DNA of 64,000 nucleotides, from positions 4,464,001 to 4,528,000 of the forward strand of contig NZ_CP067412.1 of NCBI RefSeq assembly GCF_023375815.1, written 5' to 3'. Positions 31,116 to 41,490 of this stretch are shown piece after piece. Position numbers and translations under genes: made by a program. Under the pieces are notes generated by a model. The model was not told the origin of the DNA and did no database searches. It saw nothing but the letters and a program-made list of their open reading frames with translations. Position 1 is the first letter of the stretch, and every line of letters starts with the position of its first letter. The stretch comes from Pseudomonas sp. HS6. GTDB taxonomy: Bacteria > Pseudomonadota > Gammaproteobacteria > Pseudomonadales > Pseudomonadaceae.

Positions 31116-31445
31116 ATGAGCGAATTCAAACGTATCCCCCCGGAACAGGCCCAGGCCCTGCGCGAGCACGGTGCCGTGGTGGTCGACGTCCGTGACCCCG
31201 CGACATTCGCTGCACTGCACATCAGCGGTTCGAAGCATCTGGACAATCATTCCCTGCACGCTTTCATCCAGGCTGCAGATCTCGATGCACCGACCGTTGT
31301 GGTCTGCTACCACGGCAATTCAAGCCAGGGTGCGGCGGCGTATCTCGTGAGCCAGGGCTTCTCCGACGTCTACAGCATGGACGGCGGCTTTGAGCTGTGG
31401 CGTACGACTTTCCCTTCGGAAACTGCGCAAGGCACCTCCGAATAA
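31116..31445 (+). CDS. glpE: Thiosulfate sulfurtransferase GlpE
   Basis: A 109-residue single rhodanese domain. The active-site loop is [13 protein letters not shown] with catalytic Cys64. It follows apaH by 33 bases, ending the operon, as in P. aeruginosa (PA0589). Confidence 0.93.
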   Translation: MSEFKRIPPEQAQALREHGAVVVDVRDPATFAALHISGSKHLDNHSLHAFIQAADLDAPTVVVCYHGNSSQGAAAYLVSQGFSDVYSMDGGFELWRTTFPSETAQGTSE

Positions 31446-31550
31446 TTTTTTTGTAACGCGCAGGCCCCGGCTCCCGCGGGCCTGCACGGGCAGACGAACG
31501 GTCTTGCCACACATAATTACGTATCTCGCCTTTACCTCCTGAATTCCCAA

Positions 31551-31560
31551 CTATCCTTAA
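31551..31560 (+). promoter_or_regulatory. Candidate RpoS-type -10 element upstream of prkA
   Basis: The motif CTATCCTTAA differs by one base from the extended -10 consensus of sigma-S promoters (CTATACTTAA). It lies about 180 bases before prkA, in the 296-base gap after glpE that contains no gene. The leader that would result includes a small hairpin (GCCGGTACACCGGC). The prkA homologues are stationary-phase genes, which fits, but this is inference. Confidence 0.4.
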
Positions 31561-31741
31561 GCCCAGGCCATCCAAAACAGGGGAGAGCCGGTACACCGGC
31601 GCACGGGTCATCGGGAGTGACTTTCGCGGTTGTCGATCGCGGAAGGGTTCTGGGGGGTAAACAACAGCTGCCTTAGCGGCTGCTTGCCAGCATCGACTGA
31701 GTGATCCGGCGTCGGCTCCACGTATCGAGCGAGGTGACGTC

Positions 31742-33664
31742 ATGAGTATCTTTAGCCACTTCCAACAACGCTTCGAGTCCACACGCCAGGAAGAACTCTC
31801 ACTGCAAGAGTACCTGGAGCTGTGCAAAAAAGACCGTAGCGCCTACGTTTCCGCAGCCGAGCGTCTGTTGCTGGCCATCGGCGAACCGGAGCTGCTCGAC
31901 ACCTCGACCAACTCGAGGCTATCGCGCATTTTCTCCAACAAGGTGATCCGTCGCTATCCGGCCTTTGAAGACTTCCACGGGATGGAAGAATGCATCGACC
32001 AGATCGTGTCGTATTTCCGCCATGCCGCTCAGGGGCTCGAGGAGAAGAAACAGATCCTCTACCTGCTCGGTCCCGTCGGTGGCGGTAAATCGTCTCTGGC
32101 CGAGAAGCTGAAACAGCTCATGGAAAAAGTGCCCTTCTACGCCATCAAGGGTTCACCGGTATTCGAGTCGCCTCTGGGCCTGTTCAACGCCACCGAAGAT
32201 GGCGCGATCCTCGAAGAAGATTTCGGCATCCCCCGGCGCTACCTGAACACCATCATGTCGCCATGGGCCACCAAACGTCTGGCCGAATTCGGCGGTGACA
32301 TCAGCCAGTTCCGCGTGGTCAAGCTCTACCCTTCGATCCTCAACCAGATCGCCGTGGCCAAGACCGAACCCGGTGACGAGAACAACCAGGACATCTCGGC
32401 ACTGGTCGGCAAGGTTGACATCCGCAAGCTAGAGGAATACCCGCAGAACGACGCCGACGCCTACAGCTACTCCGGTGCGCTGTGCCGGGCCAACCAGGGC
32501 CTGATGGAATTCGTCGAAATGTTCAAGGCACCGATCAAGGTGCTGCACCCTCTGCTGACTGCCACTCAGGAAGGCAACTACAACAGTACCGAAGGCCTCG
32601 GCGCGATTCCGTTCACCGGGATCCTGCTGGCCCACTCCAACGAATCGGAGTGGCACACCTTCCGCAACAACAAGAATAACGAAGCCTTCATCGACCGGAT
32701 CTACATCGTCAAAGTGCCGTATTGCCTGCGGGTCAGTGACGAGGTGAAGATCTACGACAAACTGCTGTTCAACAGTTCCCTGGCCAAGGCCCATTGCGCG
32801 CCGGACACTCTGAAGATGCTGGCGCAGTTCACCGTGCTGTCGCGCCTGAAGGAGCCGGAAAACTCCAACATCTACTCCAAGATGCGGGTGTACGACGGCG
32901 AGAACCTCAAGGACACCGATCCGAAGGCCAAGTCGATCCAGGAATATCGCGACTCGGCGGGCGTTGACGAGGGCATGAACGGTCTGTCGACCCGCTTTGC
33001 GTTCAAGATCCTGTCCAAGGTCTTCAACTTCGACCCGCATGAAATCGCCGCCAACCCGGTGCACCTGCTCTATGTGCTGGAACAGCAGATCGAACAGGAA
33101 CAGTTCCAGGCCGAGACCCGCGAGCGCTATCTGCGCTACCTGAAGGAATACCTTGCACCGCGTTATATCGAATTCATCGGGAAGGAGATCCAGACCGCCT
33201 ACCTCGAGTCTTACAGCGAGTACGGCCAGAACATCTTCGACCGCTACGTGCTGTACGCGGACTTCTGGATTCAGGATCAGGAATACCGCGATCCGGAAAC
33301 CGGCGAGATCCTCAATCGCGTCGCCCTCAACGAGGAGCTGGAAAAAATCGAAAAACCGGCCGGCATCAGCAATCCGAAGGATTTCCGCAACGAAATCGTC
33401 AACTTCGTGTTGCGCGCACGGGCCAACAACAACGGCAAGAACCCGACCTGGCTCAGCTACGAAAAACTGCGGGTGGTCATCGAGAAGAAAATGTTCTCGA
33501 ACACCGAGGATCTGCTGCCGGTCATCAGCTTCAATGCCAAGGCCAGCAAAGAGGACCAGCAGAAACACAACGACTTCGTTACACGAATGGTCGAACGCGG
33601 TTACACCGACAAACAGGTACGACTGCTCTCCGAGTGGTACTTGCGGGTCAGAAAATCACAGTAA
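31742..33664 (+). CDS. prkA: PrkA-family serine protein kinase (YeaG)
   Basis: A 640-residue protein with an N-terminal AAA-type PrkA domain (Walker A GPVGGGKSS at residues 110-118; Walker B-like region near AILEEDFG) and a C-terminal kinase-related segment. YeaG/PrkA are induced by starvation and stress and act with the YeaH and YcgB/SpoVR proteins encoded next. Targets are largely unknown. Nearly the same length as E. coli YeaG (644). Confidence 0.93.
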   Translation: MSIFSHFQQRFESTRQEELSLQEYLELCKKDRSAYVSAAERLLLAIGEPELLDTSTNSRLSRIFSNKVIRRYPAFEDFHGMEECIDQIVSYFRHAAQGLEEKKQILYLLGPVGGGKSSLAEKLKQLMEKVPFYAIKGSPVFESPLGLFNATEDGAILEEDFGIPRRYLNTIMSPWATKRLAEFGGDISQFRVVKLYPSILNQIAVAKTEPGDENNQDISALVGKVDIRKLEEYPQNDADAYSYSGALCRANQGLMEFVEMFKAPIKVLHPLLTATQEGNYNSTEGLGAIPFTGILLAHSNESEWHTFRNNKNNEAFIDRIYIVKVPYCLRVSDEVKIYDKLLFNSSLAKAHCAPDTLKMLAQFTVLSRLKEPENSNIYSKMRVYDGENLKDTDPKAKSIQEYRDSAGVDEGMNGLSTRFAFKILSKVFNFDPHEIAANPVHLLYVLEQQIEQEQFQAETRERYLRYLKEYLAPRYIEFIGKEIQTAYLESYSEYGQNIFDRYVLYADFWIQDQEYRDPETGEILNRVALNEELEKIEKPAGISNPKDFRNEIVNFVLRARANNNGKNPTWLSYEKLRVVIEKKMFSNTEDLLPVISFNAKASKEDQQKHNDFVTRMVERGYTDKQVRLLSEWYLRVRKSQ

Positions 33665-33697
33665 ACCGCGGCCGGTCAGACCGGTTGTCGTCAGCCC

Positions 33698-33733
33698 GAG
33701 GCTTGTGTGCGCATTTTCTGCTACACAAGCCTC
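33698..33733. other. 11-bp hairpin in prkA-yeaH gap
   Basis: GAGGCTTGTGT and ACACAAGCCTC form a perfect stem around a 14-base loop in the 205-base gap between prkA and yeaH. There is no T tract, so it is not a typical terminator; it may set the relative mRNA levels of the two genes. Nothing else is seen in this gap. Confidence 0.55.
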
Positions 33734-33869
33734 TGGAAGGTGTTCGAAAGGCGGTAGCGAGGTTCAGGCAGCACCCAAAGCGCTTGGGGGAGCGTGTGCG
33801 TCCCTTGGCATTCGGTTCAACGCTGCATGACCGCTCGCCCCTTTGCAGGACAGCTTCTAAGGAGCAGTC

Positions 33870-35141
33870 ATGAGCTATGTGATCGACCGACGTCTCAATG
33901 GCAAGAACAAGAGCACGGTGAACCGTCAGCGCTTCCTGCGGCGTTACCGTGACCATATCAAGAAGGCTGTCGAAGAGGCGGTCAGCCGGCGTTCCATCAC
34001 CGACATGGAGCACGGCGAACAGATCAGCATCCCCGGTCGCGACATCGACGAGCCGGTGCTTCATCACGGCCGTGGTGGCAAGCAGACCGTGGTGCACCCC
34101 GGCAACAAGGAATTCACCGCAGGCGAACACATCGCCCGCCCACCGGGAGGCGGCGGCGGCCGAGGACCGGGCAAGGCCGGCAACTCCGGCGAAGGCATGG
34201 ATGAATTCGTCTTCCAGATCACCCAGGAAGAATTCCTCGAATTCATGTTCGAGGACCTCGAACTGCCCAACCTGGTCAAACGCAACCTGAGCGGCACCGA
34301 CACCTTCAAGACTGTCCGCGCCGGGATCAGCAACGAAGGCAACCCGTCCCGGATCAACATTATTCGCACACTGCGCTCGGCCCATGCACGGCGGATCGCA
34401 CTGTCCGGCAGCAGCCGCGCCAAACTGCGCGAAGCCAAGGAGGAATTGGCGCGCCTGAAACGCGAAGAACCGGACAACTTCGGCGACATCCAGGATATCG
34501 AGGCGGAAATCGAGAAACTCAGCGCGCGCATTCACCGTGTGCCGTTCCTCGACACCTTCGACCTCAAGTACAACTTGCTGATCAAGCAGCCGAACCCCAG
34601 TTCGAAAGCCGTGATGTTCTGCCTGATGGACGTTTCCGGCTCCATGACCCAGGCGACCAAGGACATCGCCAAACGTTTCTTCATCCTGCTGTACCTGTTC
34701 CTCAAGCGGAACTACGACAAGATCGATGTCGTGTTCATCCGCCACCACACCAGCGCCCGGGAAGTGGACGAAGAGGAGTTTTTCTATTCGCGGGAAACCG
34801 GCGGCACCATCGTATCCAGCGCACTGAAGCTGATGCAGGAGATCATGGCCGAGCGCTACCCGAGCAACGAATGGAACATCTACGCCGCCCAGGCTTCCGA
34901 CGGCGACAACTGGAACGACGACTCGCCGATCTGCCGCGACATCCTGATCAACCAGATCATGCCGTTTGTGCAGTACTACACTTACGTGGAGATCACCCCG
35001 CGCGAACATCAGGCCCTGTGGTACGAGTACGAACGCATCGCCGAAGCCTTTTCTGACACTTTTGCCCAGCAGCAGCTGGTCTCGGCCGGAGATATCTATC
35101 CGGTCTTCCGTGAACTCTTCCAGCGCAGGTTAGTGACATGA
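33870..35141 (+). CDS. yeaH: DUF444/VWA-domain protein YeaH
   Basis: A 423-residue protein of the YeaH/YhbH family. A basic N-terminus and a Gly-rich linker ([12 protein letters not shown]) precede a von Willebrand A-like domain whose metal site is MDVSGSMTQ. It overlaps the spoVR start by four bases. The function is not established; it works with PrkA in stress responses. Confidence 0.92.
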   Translation: MSYVIDRRLNGKNKSTVNRQRFLRRYRDHIKKAVEEAVSRRSITDMEHGEQISIPGRDIDEPVLHHGRGGKQTVVHPGNKEFTAGEHIARPPGGGGGRGPGKAGNSGEGMDEFVFQITQEEFLEFMFEDLELPNLVKRNLSGTDTFKTVRAGISNEGNPSRINIIRTLRSAHARRIALSGSSRAKLREAKEELARLKREEPDNFGDIQDIEAEIEKLSARIHRVPFLDTFDLKYNLLIKQPNPSSKAVMFCLMDVSGSMTQATKDIAKRFFILLYLFLKRNYDKIDVVFIRHHTSAREVDEEEFFYSRETGGTIVSSALKLMQEIMAERYPSNEWNIYAAQASDGDNWNDDSPICRDILINQIMPFVQYYTYVEITPREHQALWYEYERIAEAFSDTFAQQQLVSAGDIYPVFRELFQRRLVT

Positions 35142-36700
35142 CCGCCAAAGAGCAGAAGCGCCAACCCATTTCCACCGGCTCCGAATGGACATTCGAGCTG
35201 ATCCAGACCTACGACCGCGAAATTGCCCGGATCGCGGCCGGGTACGCCCTGGACACCTATCCCAACCAGATTGAAGTGATCACCGCCGAACAGATGATGG
35301 ACGCCTACGCATCGGTCGGCATGCCGCTGGGCTATCACCACTGGTCCTACGGCAAACACTTCCTCAGCACCGAGAAATCCTACAGTCGCGGACAGATGGG
35401 GCTGGCCTACGAGATCGTGATCAACTCCGACCCGTGCATCGCCTACCTGATGGAAGAAAACACCATCTGCATGCAGGCGCTGGTAGTGGCCCATGCCTGC
35501 TACGGCCACAACAGCTTCTTCAAGGGCAACTACCTGTTCCGCACCTGGACGGATGCCAGCTCGATCATCGACTACCTGGTATTCGCCAAGCAGTACATCA
35601 TGCAATGCGAGGAGCGCCATGGCATCGATGCGGTCGAGGACCTGCTCGACTCCTGCCATGCCCTGATGAACTACGGCGTCGATCGCTACAAACGCCCGTA
35701 TCCGATTTCCGCCGAGGAAGAACGGCGCCGGCAAAAGGATCGCGAAGAGCATTTGCAGAAACAGATCAACGACCTGTGGCGCACCATCCCCAAAGGCGCA
35801 GACAAGTACAGCGACAAGGACAACGCACGCTTCCCGGCCGAGCCGCAGGAAAACATCCTGTATTTCATCGAGAAACACGCGCCATTGCTGGAGCCCTGGC
35901 AGCGGGAAATCGTGCGGATCGTGCGCAAGATTGCCCAGTATTTCTATCCACAGCGCCAGACCCAGGTGATGAACGAGGGCTGGGCGACCTTCTGGCACTA
36001 CACGCTGATGAACGACCTGTACGACGAGGGTCTGGTGACCGACGGCTTTATGATGGAATTCCTGACGTCTCACACCAGCGTGGTGTTCCAGCCAGGTTTC
36101 GACAGCCCCTACTACAACGGCATCAACCCTTACGCGCTAGGCTTTGCCATGTACCGCGACATCCGGCGCATGTGCGAAGAGCCCACGGAAGAAGACTATC
36201 GCTGGTTTCCGGAAATCGCTGGCACCGACTGGCTGTCGACGATCAAGTTCGCCATGAGCAGCTTCAAGGATGAGAGCTTCATCCTGCAGTACCTGTCTCC
36301 AAAAGTGATCCGCGACCTGAAACTGTTCAGCATCCTCGATGACGACCAGAAGGACGATCTGCTGGTGCCGGCCATCCACGACGAACCCGGTTACCGGATC
36401 ATCCGTGAAACACTGGCTGCGCAGTACAACCTCGGCAACCGTGAACCGAACGTGCAGATCTACAGCATCGACCGCCGCGGCGACCGCTCACTGACCCTGC
36501 GTCACCAGCAGCACGACCGCAAACCACTGGGCGACTCCACTGAAGAGGTACTCAAGCACCTGCACCGGTTGTGGGGTTTCGACATTCATCTGGAAACCCT
36601 GCAGGGCGACCAGATCATGAAAACCCACCATGTACCGCCCCGCAGTGAACACGGCGAGGGGGATTACGGTCGGCTCGATCTGGCCGTCATTCATCTTTGA
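35138..36700 (+). CDS. spoVR: SpoVR family protein (YcgB)
   Basis: A 520-residue SpoVR/YcgB protein. Conserved segments such as [23 protein letters not shown] and [11 protein letters not shown] (HxxH/E-rich, possibly metal-binding) are intact. In Bacillus SpoVR affects spore cortex; in non-sporulating bacteria it forms a stress cluster with prkA and yeaH, as here. Confidence 0.93.
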   Translation: MTAKEQKRQPISTGSEWTFELIQTYDREIARIAAGYALDTYPNQIEVITAEQMMDAYASVGMPLGYHHWSYGKHFLSTEKSYSRGQMGLAYEIVINSDPCIAYLMEENTICMQALVVAHACYGHNSFFKGNYLFRTWTDASSIIDYLVFAKQYIMQCEERHGIDAVEDLLDSCHALMNYGVDRYKRPYPISAEEERRRQKDREEHLQKQINDLWRTIPKGADKYSDKDNARFPAEPQENILYFIEKHAPLLEPWQREIVRIVRKIAQYFYPQRQTQVMNEGWATFWHYTLMNDLYDEGLVTDGFMMEFLTSHTSVVFQPGFDSPYYNGINPYALGFAMYRDIRRMCEEPTEEDYRWFPEIAGTDWLSTIKFAMSSFKDESFILQYLSPKVIRDLKLFSILDDDQKDDLLVPAIHDEPGYRIIRETLAAQYNLGNREPNVQIYSIDRRGDRSLTLRHQQHDRKPLGDSTEEVLKHLHRLWGFDIHLETLQGDQIMKTHHVPPRSEHGEGDYGRLDLAVIHL

Positions 36701-36763
36701 TCCCGTTCTGGCCTCCGAAAGTCCGGCGCAAGGGTTATCCTGTCGGGCCAACGGAGGTTTTTT

Positions 36764-37993
36764 ATGCAGATTTACAAGGTCGGCGGCGCAGTACGTGATC
36801 GCCTGCTGGGCAAACCGGTCACCGATATCGATTGGGTGGTGGTCGGCGCCACCGCAGAAGACATGCTCGCCAAAGGGTTTCGCCCCGTAGGCGCGGATTT
36901 CCCCGTGTTCCTTCACCCGAAAAGCGGCGAGGAGTACGCCCTCGCCCGCACCGAGCGCAAGAGCGGTCGTGGTTATGGCGGCTTCACCTTTCACGCCAGC
37001 CCCGAGGTCACGCTCGAAGAAGACCTGATCCGACGCGACCTGACGATCAACGCCATGGCCGAGGACGATCAGCAAAACCTGACGGATCCCTATCACGGCC
37101 AGCGCGATCTCGACGATCGAATCCTGCGTCACGTTTCCCCCGCGTTCGCCGAAGATCCCCTGCGAGTCTTGCGTGTTGCCCGCTTTGCGGCTCGTTACGC
37201 GGAACTCGGTTTCAAGGTTGCGCCCGAGACGCTGGAACTGATGCGCGAGCTCAGCGAATCCGGCGAACTGGAGGCCCTGACCGCCGAACGCAGTTGGAAA
37301 GAGATTTCCCGTGCCCTGATGGAAAACCAGCCGCAGGTGTTCATTCAGGTACTGCGCGATTGCGGTGCTCTGAAAGTGCTGATGCCGGAGGTCGATGCAT
37401 TGTTCGGCGTACCGCAACCGGAAGCCCATCACCCGGAAATCGACAGCGGCATTCACACACTGAGCGTGCTTGAGCAAGCCGCCCTGCACCAGCAACCGCT
37501 GACGGTGCGCTGGGCCTGCCTGCTGCACGACCTCGGCAAAGGACTGACCCCAAAGGAAGAATGGCCACGGCACATTGCTCATGAGCACAAGGGCCTGAAG
37601 CTGATCAAAGCGGTCAACGAGCGCTTCAAGGCACCGAAGGATTGTCAGGAATTGGCCTTGCTGGTCGGCCAGTACCACACCCACGGCCATCGCGCGCTGG
37701 AACTGAAGGCGTCGACCTTGCTGGAATTACTGCAAAGCTTTGACGTTTACCGTCGACCACAGCGTTTCGAAGAATTTATCATCGCGTGCGAGATGGATGC
37801 CCGAGGCCGCAAAGGACTTGAGCAGCGCAGTTATCCACAGGCGGATTATCTGCGAGGCGCGGCCAATGTGGCGCGGGGAGTTGCGGTTCAGCCGCTGTTG
37901 GAGAAAGGCTTCAAAGGCCCGGAACTGGGCGAGGCACTCAAGCGTGAACGGCTCAAGGCGTTGAAGGCATACAAGGAATCAGCGCCTTCTTGA
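36764..37993 (+). CDS. cca: CCA-adding tRNA nucleotidyltransferase with HD domain
   Basis: A 409-residue class II enzyme that builds or repairs the tRNA 3' CCA. The catalytic motif is [21 protein letters not shown], followed by [10 protein letters not shown]; a C-terminal HD phosphohydrolase domain ([13 protein letters not shown]) is present as in E. coli Cca (412 residues). GGAGG lies at 36751-36755, just before ATG 36764. Confidence 0.95.
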   Translation: MQIYKVGGAVRDRLLGKPVTDIDWVVVGATAEDMLAKGFRPVGADFPVFLHPKSGEEYALARTERKSGRGYGGFTFHASPEVTLEEDLIRRDLTINAMAEDDQQNLTDPYHGQRDLDDRILRHVSPAFAEDPLRVLRVARFAARYAELGFKVAPETLELMRELSESGELEALTAERSWKEISRALMENQPQVFIQVLRDCGALKVLMPEVDALFGVPQPEAHHPEIDSGIHTLSVLEQAALHQQPLTVRWACLLHDLGKGLTPKEEWPRHIAHEHKGLKLIKAVNERFKAPKDCQELALLVGQYHTHGHRALELKASTLLELLQSFDVYRRPQRFEEFIIACEMDARGRKGLEQRSYPQADYLRGAANVARGVAVQPLLEKGFKGPELGEALKRERLKALKAYKESAPS

Positions 37994-38000
37994 GAATATC

Positions 38001-38034
38001 TGACGCCATCGCGAACCCGCTTGCGATGGCGTCA
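38001..38034. terminator. Inverted repeat between cca and folK
   Basis: A perfect 12-base stem TGACGCCATCGC / GCGATGGCGTCA with a 10-base loop between two convergent genes. It has no T tract on either side, so if it ends transcripts it is atypical. Confidence 0.5.
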
Positions 38035-38035
38035 A

Positions 38036-38557
38036 TCAGTTCGATAGATCTGAAGGCGTGAGCTGAGTACCGCGCCATTCAAATCCGACCGGTGCCAACA
38101 CCTGATCGATCTGCGCCTCGGCCCACAACGTGGCAAAGCTTTTTCCCACACCTGGATGAACCCGATCCGGCGCAATCAGCGACAGCGGCCACAGCACAAA
38201 GGCATTTTTCAGAATCTCGGCCCGGGGCAGGATCAGCCCGTCGAAATTGCCTGTCAGCTCGCCATACAGCAAGACGTCGATATCCAGCGGCAGCCCCTTG
38301 CGATCCGGGGCATAACGACCGTTATCCGCCTCGATGAATTTCAGCCGACGATCCAGCTCCATCAGCGGCAGATCGGTAAACGCCGAGACCACGAAGTTGT
38401 AGAAAGGCCCGCTCTTGATCCCCACCGGCTGGCTTTCGAACACTGCCGAACAGCGGATATCCACCAGAAAACCGGCCAAGGCATCCAGACCTGCGCGTAA
38501 ATGGGTTTCGCGCTCGATATTGCTACCGAGCCCGAGATAGACCTGAGTCAGCGACAT
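38036..38557 (-). CDS. folK: 2-amino-4-hydroxy-6-hydroxymethyldihydropteridine pyrophosphokinase
   Basis: A 173-residue FolK: YLGLGSNIERETHLRAGL at the N-terminus and the ATP/metal motif KGLPLDIDVLLYGE. It transfers pyrophosphate to the pterin in folate synthesis. It overlaps folB by 10 bases. Confidence 0.94.
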   Translation of the reverse strand: MSLTQVYLGLGSNIERETHLRAGLDALAGFLVDIRCSAVFESQPVGIKSGPFYNFVVSAFTDLPLMELDRRLKFIEADNGRYAPDRKGLPLDIDVLLYGELTGNFDGLILPRAEILKNAFVLWPLSLIAPDRVHPGVGKSFATLWAEAQIDQVLAPVGFEWRGTQLTPSDLSN

Positions 38558-38904
38558 CCGCGCTCGATCTCCACGCCCACACCACCTTTGGCGGCCGGGA
38601 CAGCGCCAGGCTTGGTCAGTTTCAGACGCACCCAGGTAATCTTGAATTCGTTCATCAGCACTTCGACCAGACGCTCGGCGAAGGTCTCGACCAACTGATA
38701 CTGGGATTGCTCGGCAAAGGCCTGGATCCGCGTGGAAACACTGGCGTAATCGAGCGCCAGGGTCAGGTCGTCACCGGCAGCAGCCGGACGATTATCCCAG
38801 GCGAAGCTCAGATCAAGGCGCAGGCACTGTCGGATGCCGCGCTCCCAGTCGTAGGCACCGATCACGGTGTCGACTTCCAGGCCCTCGATAAACACTCTGT
38901 CCAA
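38548..38904 (-). CDS. folB: Dihydroneopterin aldolase
   Basis: A 118-residue FolB. The start is most likely TTG 38904 ([16 protein letters not shown]), because the family begins MDRVFIxGL and a GGAGAAAA ribosome binding site sits seven to fourteen bases upstream; the frame extends to another TTG at 38928 that lacks similarity. GAYDWERG and the catalytic-region LALDYASVS are present. Pairs with folK. Confidence 0.92.
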   Translation of the reverse strand: MDRVFIEGLEVDTVIGAYDWERGIRQCLRLDLSFAWDNRPAAAGDDLTLALDYASVSTRIQAFAEQSQYQLVETFAERLVEVLMNEFKITWVRLKLTKPGAVPAAKGGVGVEIERGCR

Positions 38905-38978
38905 GCACTTTTCTCCGCTGCACGACAAGGGCGCAATGCGCCGTTAGAATCAGGGCGTCCTCGCCCGGAATAGTTAGC

Positions 38979-39548
38979 ATGTTTTGGTTACTGGCGATCC
39001 TCGCCTACCTGCTCGGCTCGCTGTCCTTCGCCATTTTGCTCAGCCGCCTGACCGGAAATCCGGATCCGCGAATGAGTGGCTCGGGTAATGCCGGTGCCAC
39101 CAACATGCTGCGCCTGGCCGGTCGCAAACTCGCGATCCTGACCCTGCTGGGTGATCTGTGCAAAGGCCTGCTGCCGGTACTGATCGCCTCGGCAACGGGT
39201 CTTTCGCTGCAGGATCAGGCCTGGATCGGCGTCTGCGCCGTGATCGGTCACCTGTTCCCGCTGTACTTCCGTTTTCGCGGCGGCAAGGGCGTTGCCACGG
39301 CGGCCGGCATGCTGCTGGGCCTGTATCCGCCCGCCGCGCTGCTGGCCGTGTGTGCCTGGCTGCTGACGTTCTACCTGACCCGCACCAGCTCGCTGGCAGC
39401 GCTGATCGCCACGCCCCTGACCCTGCCTTTACTGGCCTGGCAGGAGCCGGAGGCGCTGCTGCCGATGAGCACGTTGACGCTGCTGATCGTCTGGCGCCAC
39501 CGGGGCAATCTACGCGACCTGTTTGCCGGGCGCGAACGGCATTTTTAA
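38979..39548 (+). CDS. plsY: Acyl-phosphate glycerol-3-phosphate acyltransferase
   Basis: A 189-residue, five-helix membrane enzyme that acylates G3P in phospholipid synthesis. The three family motifs are seen: [32 protein letters not shown], and the late [12 protein letters not shown]. Divergent from folB. Confidence 0.94.
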   Translation: MFWLLAILAYLLGSLSFAILLSRLTGNPDPRMSGSGNAGATNMLRLAGRKLAILTLLGDLCKGLLPVLIASATGLSLQDQAWIGVCAVIGHLFPLYFRFRGGKGVATAAGMLLGLYPPAALLAVCAWLLTFYLTRTSSLAALIATPLTLPLLAWQEPEALLPMSTLTLLIVWRHRGNLRDLFAGRERHF

Positions 39549-39571
39549 ATACCGCACGTGAACGCCGCTCA

Positions 39572-40597
39572 TCACAGCGCTGACAGCTGCTCCATCGGCC
39601 AGCGCGCCTGCACGGTGATCGCCAGGCTTTCCTGCTGACCCGCCCGCAAACGCTGGCAACCGGCAAACGCAATCATTGCGCCGTTATCGGTGCAGAATTC
39701 TGGACGGGCATAGAACACATCGCCCTTCATGTCACCGAGCATTTTCTCCAGCGATACACGCAACGCCTTGTTGGCGCTGACGCCGCCAGCGATCACCAGA
39801 CGCTTCATGCCGGCTTGCTTCAACGCACGCTTGCACTTGATGGTCAAAGTCTCCACCACGGCCTGCTGGAACGCCAGCGCGATGTCGCAACGGGCTTGCT
39901 CGCTGTCGTCCCCGGCGCTGACGCACTGCTGCCAGGTGTTGAGGGCAAAAGTCTTCAAGCCGCTAAAGCTGAAATCAAGACCCGGGCGATCGCACATCGG
40001 ACGCGGGAACGTAAAACGCCCCGCAACGCCCTTCTCCGCCAATTTGGCGATTTCCGGACCGCCCGGGTAGTTGAGGCCCATCATCTTCGCGGTCTTGTCG
40101 AACGCTTCGCCTGCGGCGTCATCGAGTGTTTCGCCCAGCAGGCTGTATTGGCCGATGCCATCGACCTGAACCAGCTGCGTATGACCACCGGAGACCAACA
40201 AAGCGACGAACGGAAATTCCGGCGGCTTTGGCTCCAGCATCGGCGCCAGCAAGTGGCCTTCCATGTGGTGCACACCGAGGGCCGGAATGCCCCAGGCAAA
40301 CGCCAGCGCCTGGGCGCACGAAGCCCCCACCAACAAGGCACCGACCAGGCCAGGACCCGCGGTGTAGGCGATGGCGTCGATCTCGGTCGGCACGCAATCG
40401 GCCTCGGCCAACACCTGACGGATCAAGGGCAGCATGCGCTTGACGTGATCGCGCGAGGCCAGCTCAGGCACCACACCGCCATAGGCACGGTGCAGGTCGA
40501 TCTGACTGAACAATGCGTCGGCCAGCAGACCTCTTTCACTGTCGTATAAAGCGACGCCGGTTTCGTCGCAGGAAGTTTCTAATCCCAGTACTAGCAT
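39572..40597 (-). CDS. tsaD: tRNA N6-adenosine threonylcarbamoyltransferase
   Basis: A 341-residue TsaD (Gcp/Kae1) that with TsaB/TsaE makes t6A37. Metal-binding HHMEGH and [10 protein letters not shown] are intact and [13 protein letters not shown] marks the C-terminal ATPase lobe. Convergent with plsY and divergent from rpsU, the usual gamma-proteobacterial arrangement. Confidence 0.96.
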   Translation of the reverse strand: MLVLGLETSCDETGVALYDSERGLLADALFSQIDLHRAYGGVVPELASRDHVKRMLPLIRQVLAEADCVPTEIDAIAYTAGPGLVGALLVGASCAQALAFAWGIPALGVHHMEGHLLAPMLEPKPPEFPFVALLVSGGHTQLVQVDGIGQYSLLGETLDDAAGEAFDKTAKMMGLNYPGGPEIAKLAEKGVAGRFTFPRPMCDRPGLDFSFSGLKTFALNTWQQCVSAGDDSEQARCDIALAFQQAVVETLTIKCKRALKQAGMKRLVIAGGVSANKALRVSLEKMLGDMKGDVFYARPEFCTDNGAMIAFAGCQRLRAGQQESLAITVQARWPMEQLSAL

Positions 40598-40796
40598 GGG
40601 TTTGCGCCTTGTTTAGGCTGAATTCGAAGGCGCGCATAATAGTCGCCACTGGATGCCCCGACCAGCGGTTTTCGATCAGAGGCTTTGCATTCCGAGCGTT
40701 GAGGGGTTAACATCCGCAACCCTTAAAAACCGACGTCTTCAAGTGCTCTTTTGCCGCGAGGATGTTGACCCCGGTAATGAATGAAGGTAGCTCTGG

Positions 40797-41012
40797 ATGC
40801 CAGCCGTCAAAGTTAAAGAGAACGAACCCTTCGACGTAGCTCTGCGTCGTTTCAAGCGCTCCTGCGAAAAAGCCGGTGTACTGGCTGAAGTTCGTAGCCG
40901 CGAATTTTACGAGAAGCCAACTTCTGAGCGTAAGCGCAAGGCAGCAGCCGCTGTTAAGCGTCACGCCAAGAAAGTTCAGCGCGAACAGCGCCGCGCCGTT
41001 CGTCTGTACTAA
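40797..41012 (+). CDS. rpsU: 30S ribosomal protein S21
   Basis: A 71-residue, Lys/Arg-rich protein almost identical to other Pseudomonas S21 ([25 protein letters not shown]...). First gene of the macromolecular synthesis locus rpsU-dnaG-rpoD. The 199-base gap upstream, shared with tsaD, should carry its promoter. A GC-rich hairpin (AGCCCGG/CCGGGCT, 41043-41064) follows. Confidence 0.97.
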
Positions 41013-41490
41013 TACACAGACGATCGTAGCAAGCTTCTGCCAAGCCCGGCCCTCAGCCGGGCTTATGGCATTTGCGTAAAACGCTTGATGCTTCACCGTC
41101 GAAGCCGCACACGCGACCGAGACAAATCCGCTTCACCGCGTCAGGCCTGGCTCTTTTGCCAGCGGTGCACGTCTTTTCTGACGAGCCTTTCAAGGCTACT
41201 GACGAGCACACCCACTGATTCCTCTTACGACGATCAGCCCAAGGCACCTGCTTGCGTGCCCGTTTCATGAGCTATCCGAGGCCAGAACGGCCGCCAGCGG
41301 ATTCAGCGCAACATTTTCATATAGTCGACGCCTGATGAGCACTAACGTCAGCGAGTTTTCGGCAGATACACTTCCCGACAGCGATTACGTCAACGACACT
41401 GGTCGAGCCGCATTCTTTTTTGCGTGCCTTTTACCATGATCGTCCGGCCGCCCCTCGCATCGGACCTATTACAGCGCAGACGAGAACGCC
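41013..41490. other. rpsU-dnaG gap without a recognisable gene
   Basis: These 478 bases contain the hairpin after rpsU (near 41043-41064) and then sequence with no supportable coding region. In P. aeruginosa a yqeY/GatB-like gene lies here; I find no trace of its usual N-terminus on either strand. A 34-codon ATG frame at 41335-41439 has no ribosome binding site and no recognised product. The region probably carries dnaG promoter signals. Confidence 0.55.

Noticed and set aside
41335..41439. 34-codon ATG frame between rpsU and dnaG
   Set aside because: No ribosome binding site, no recognisable product and no conservation that I can judge from the sequence.
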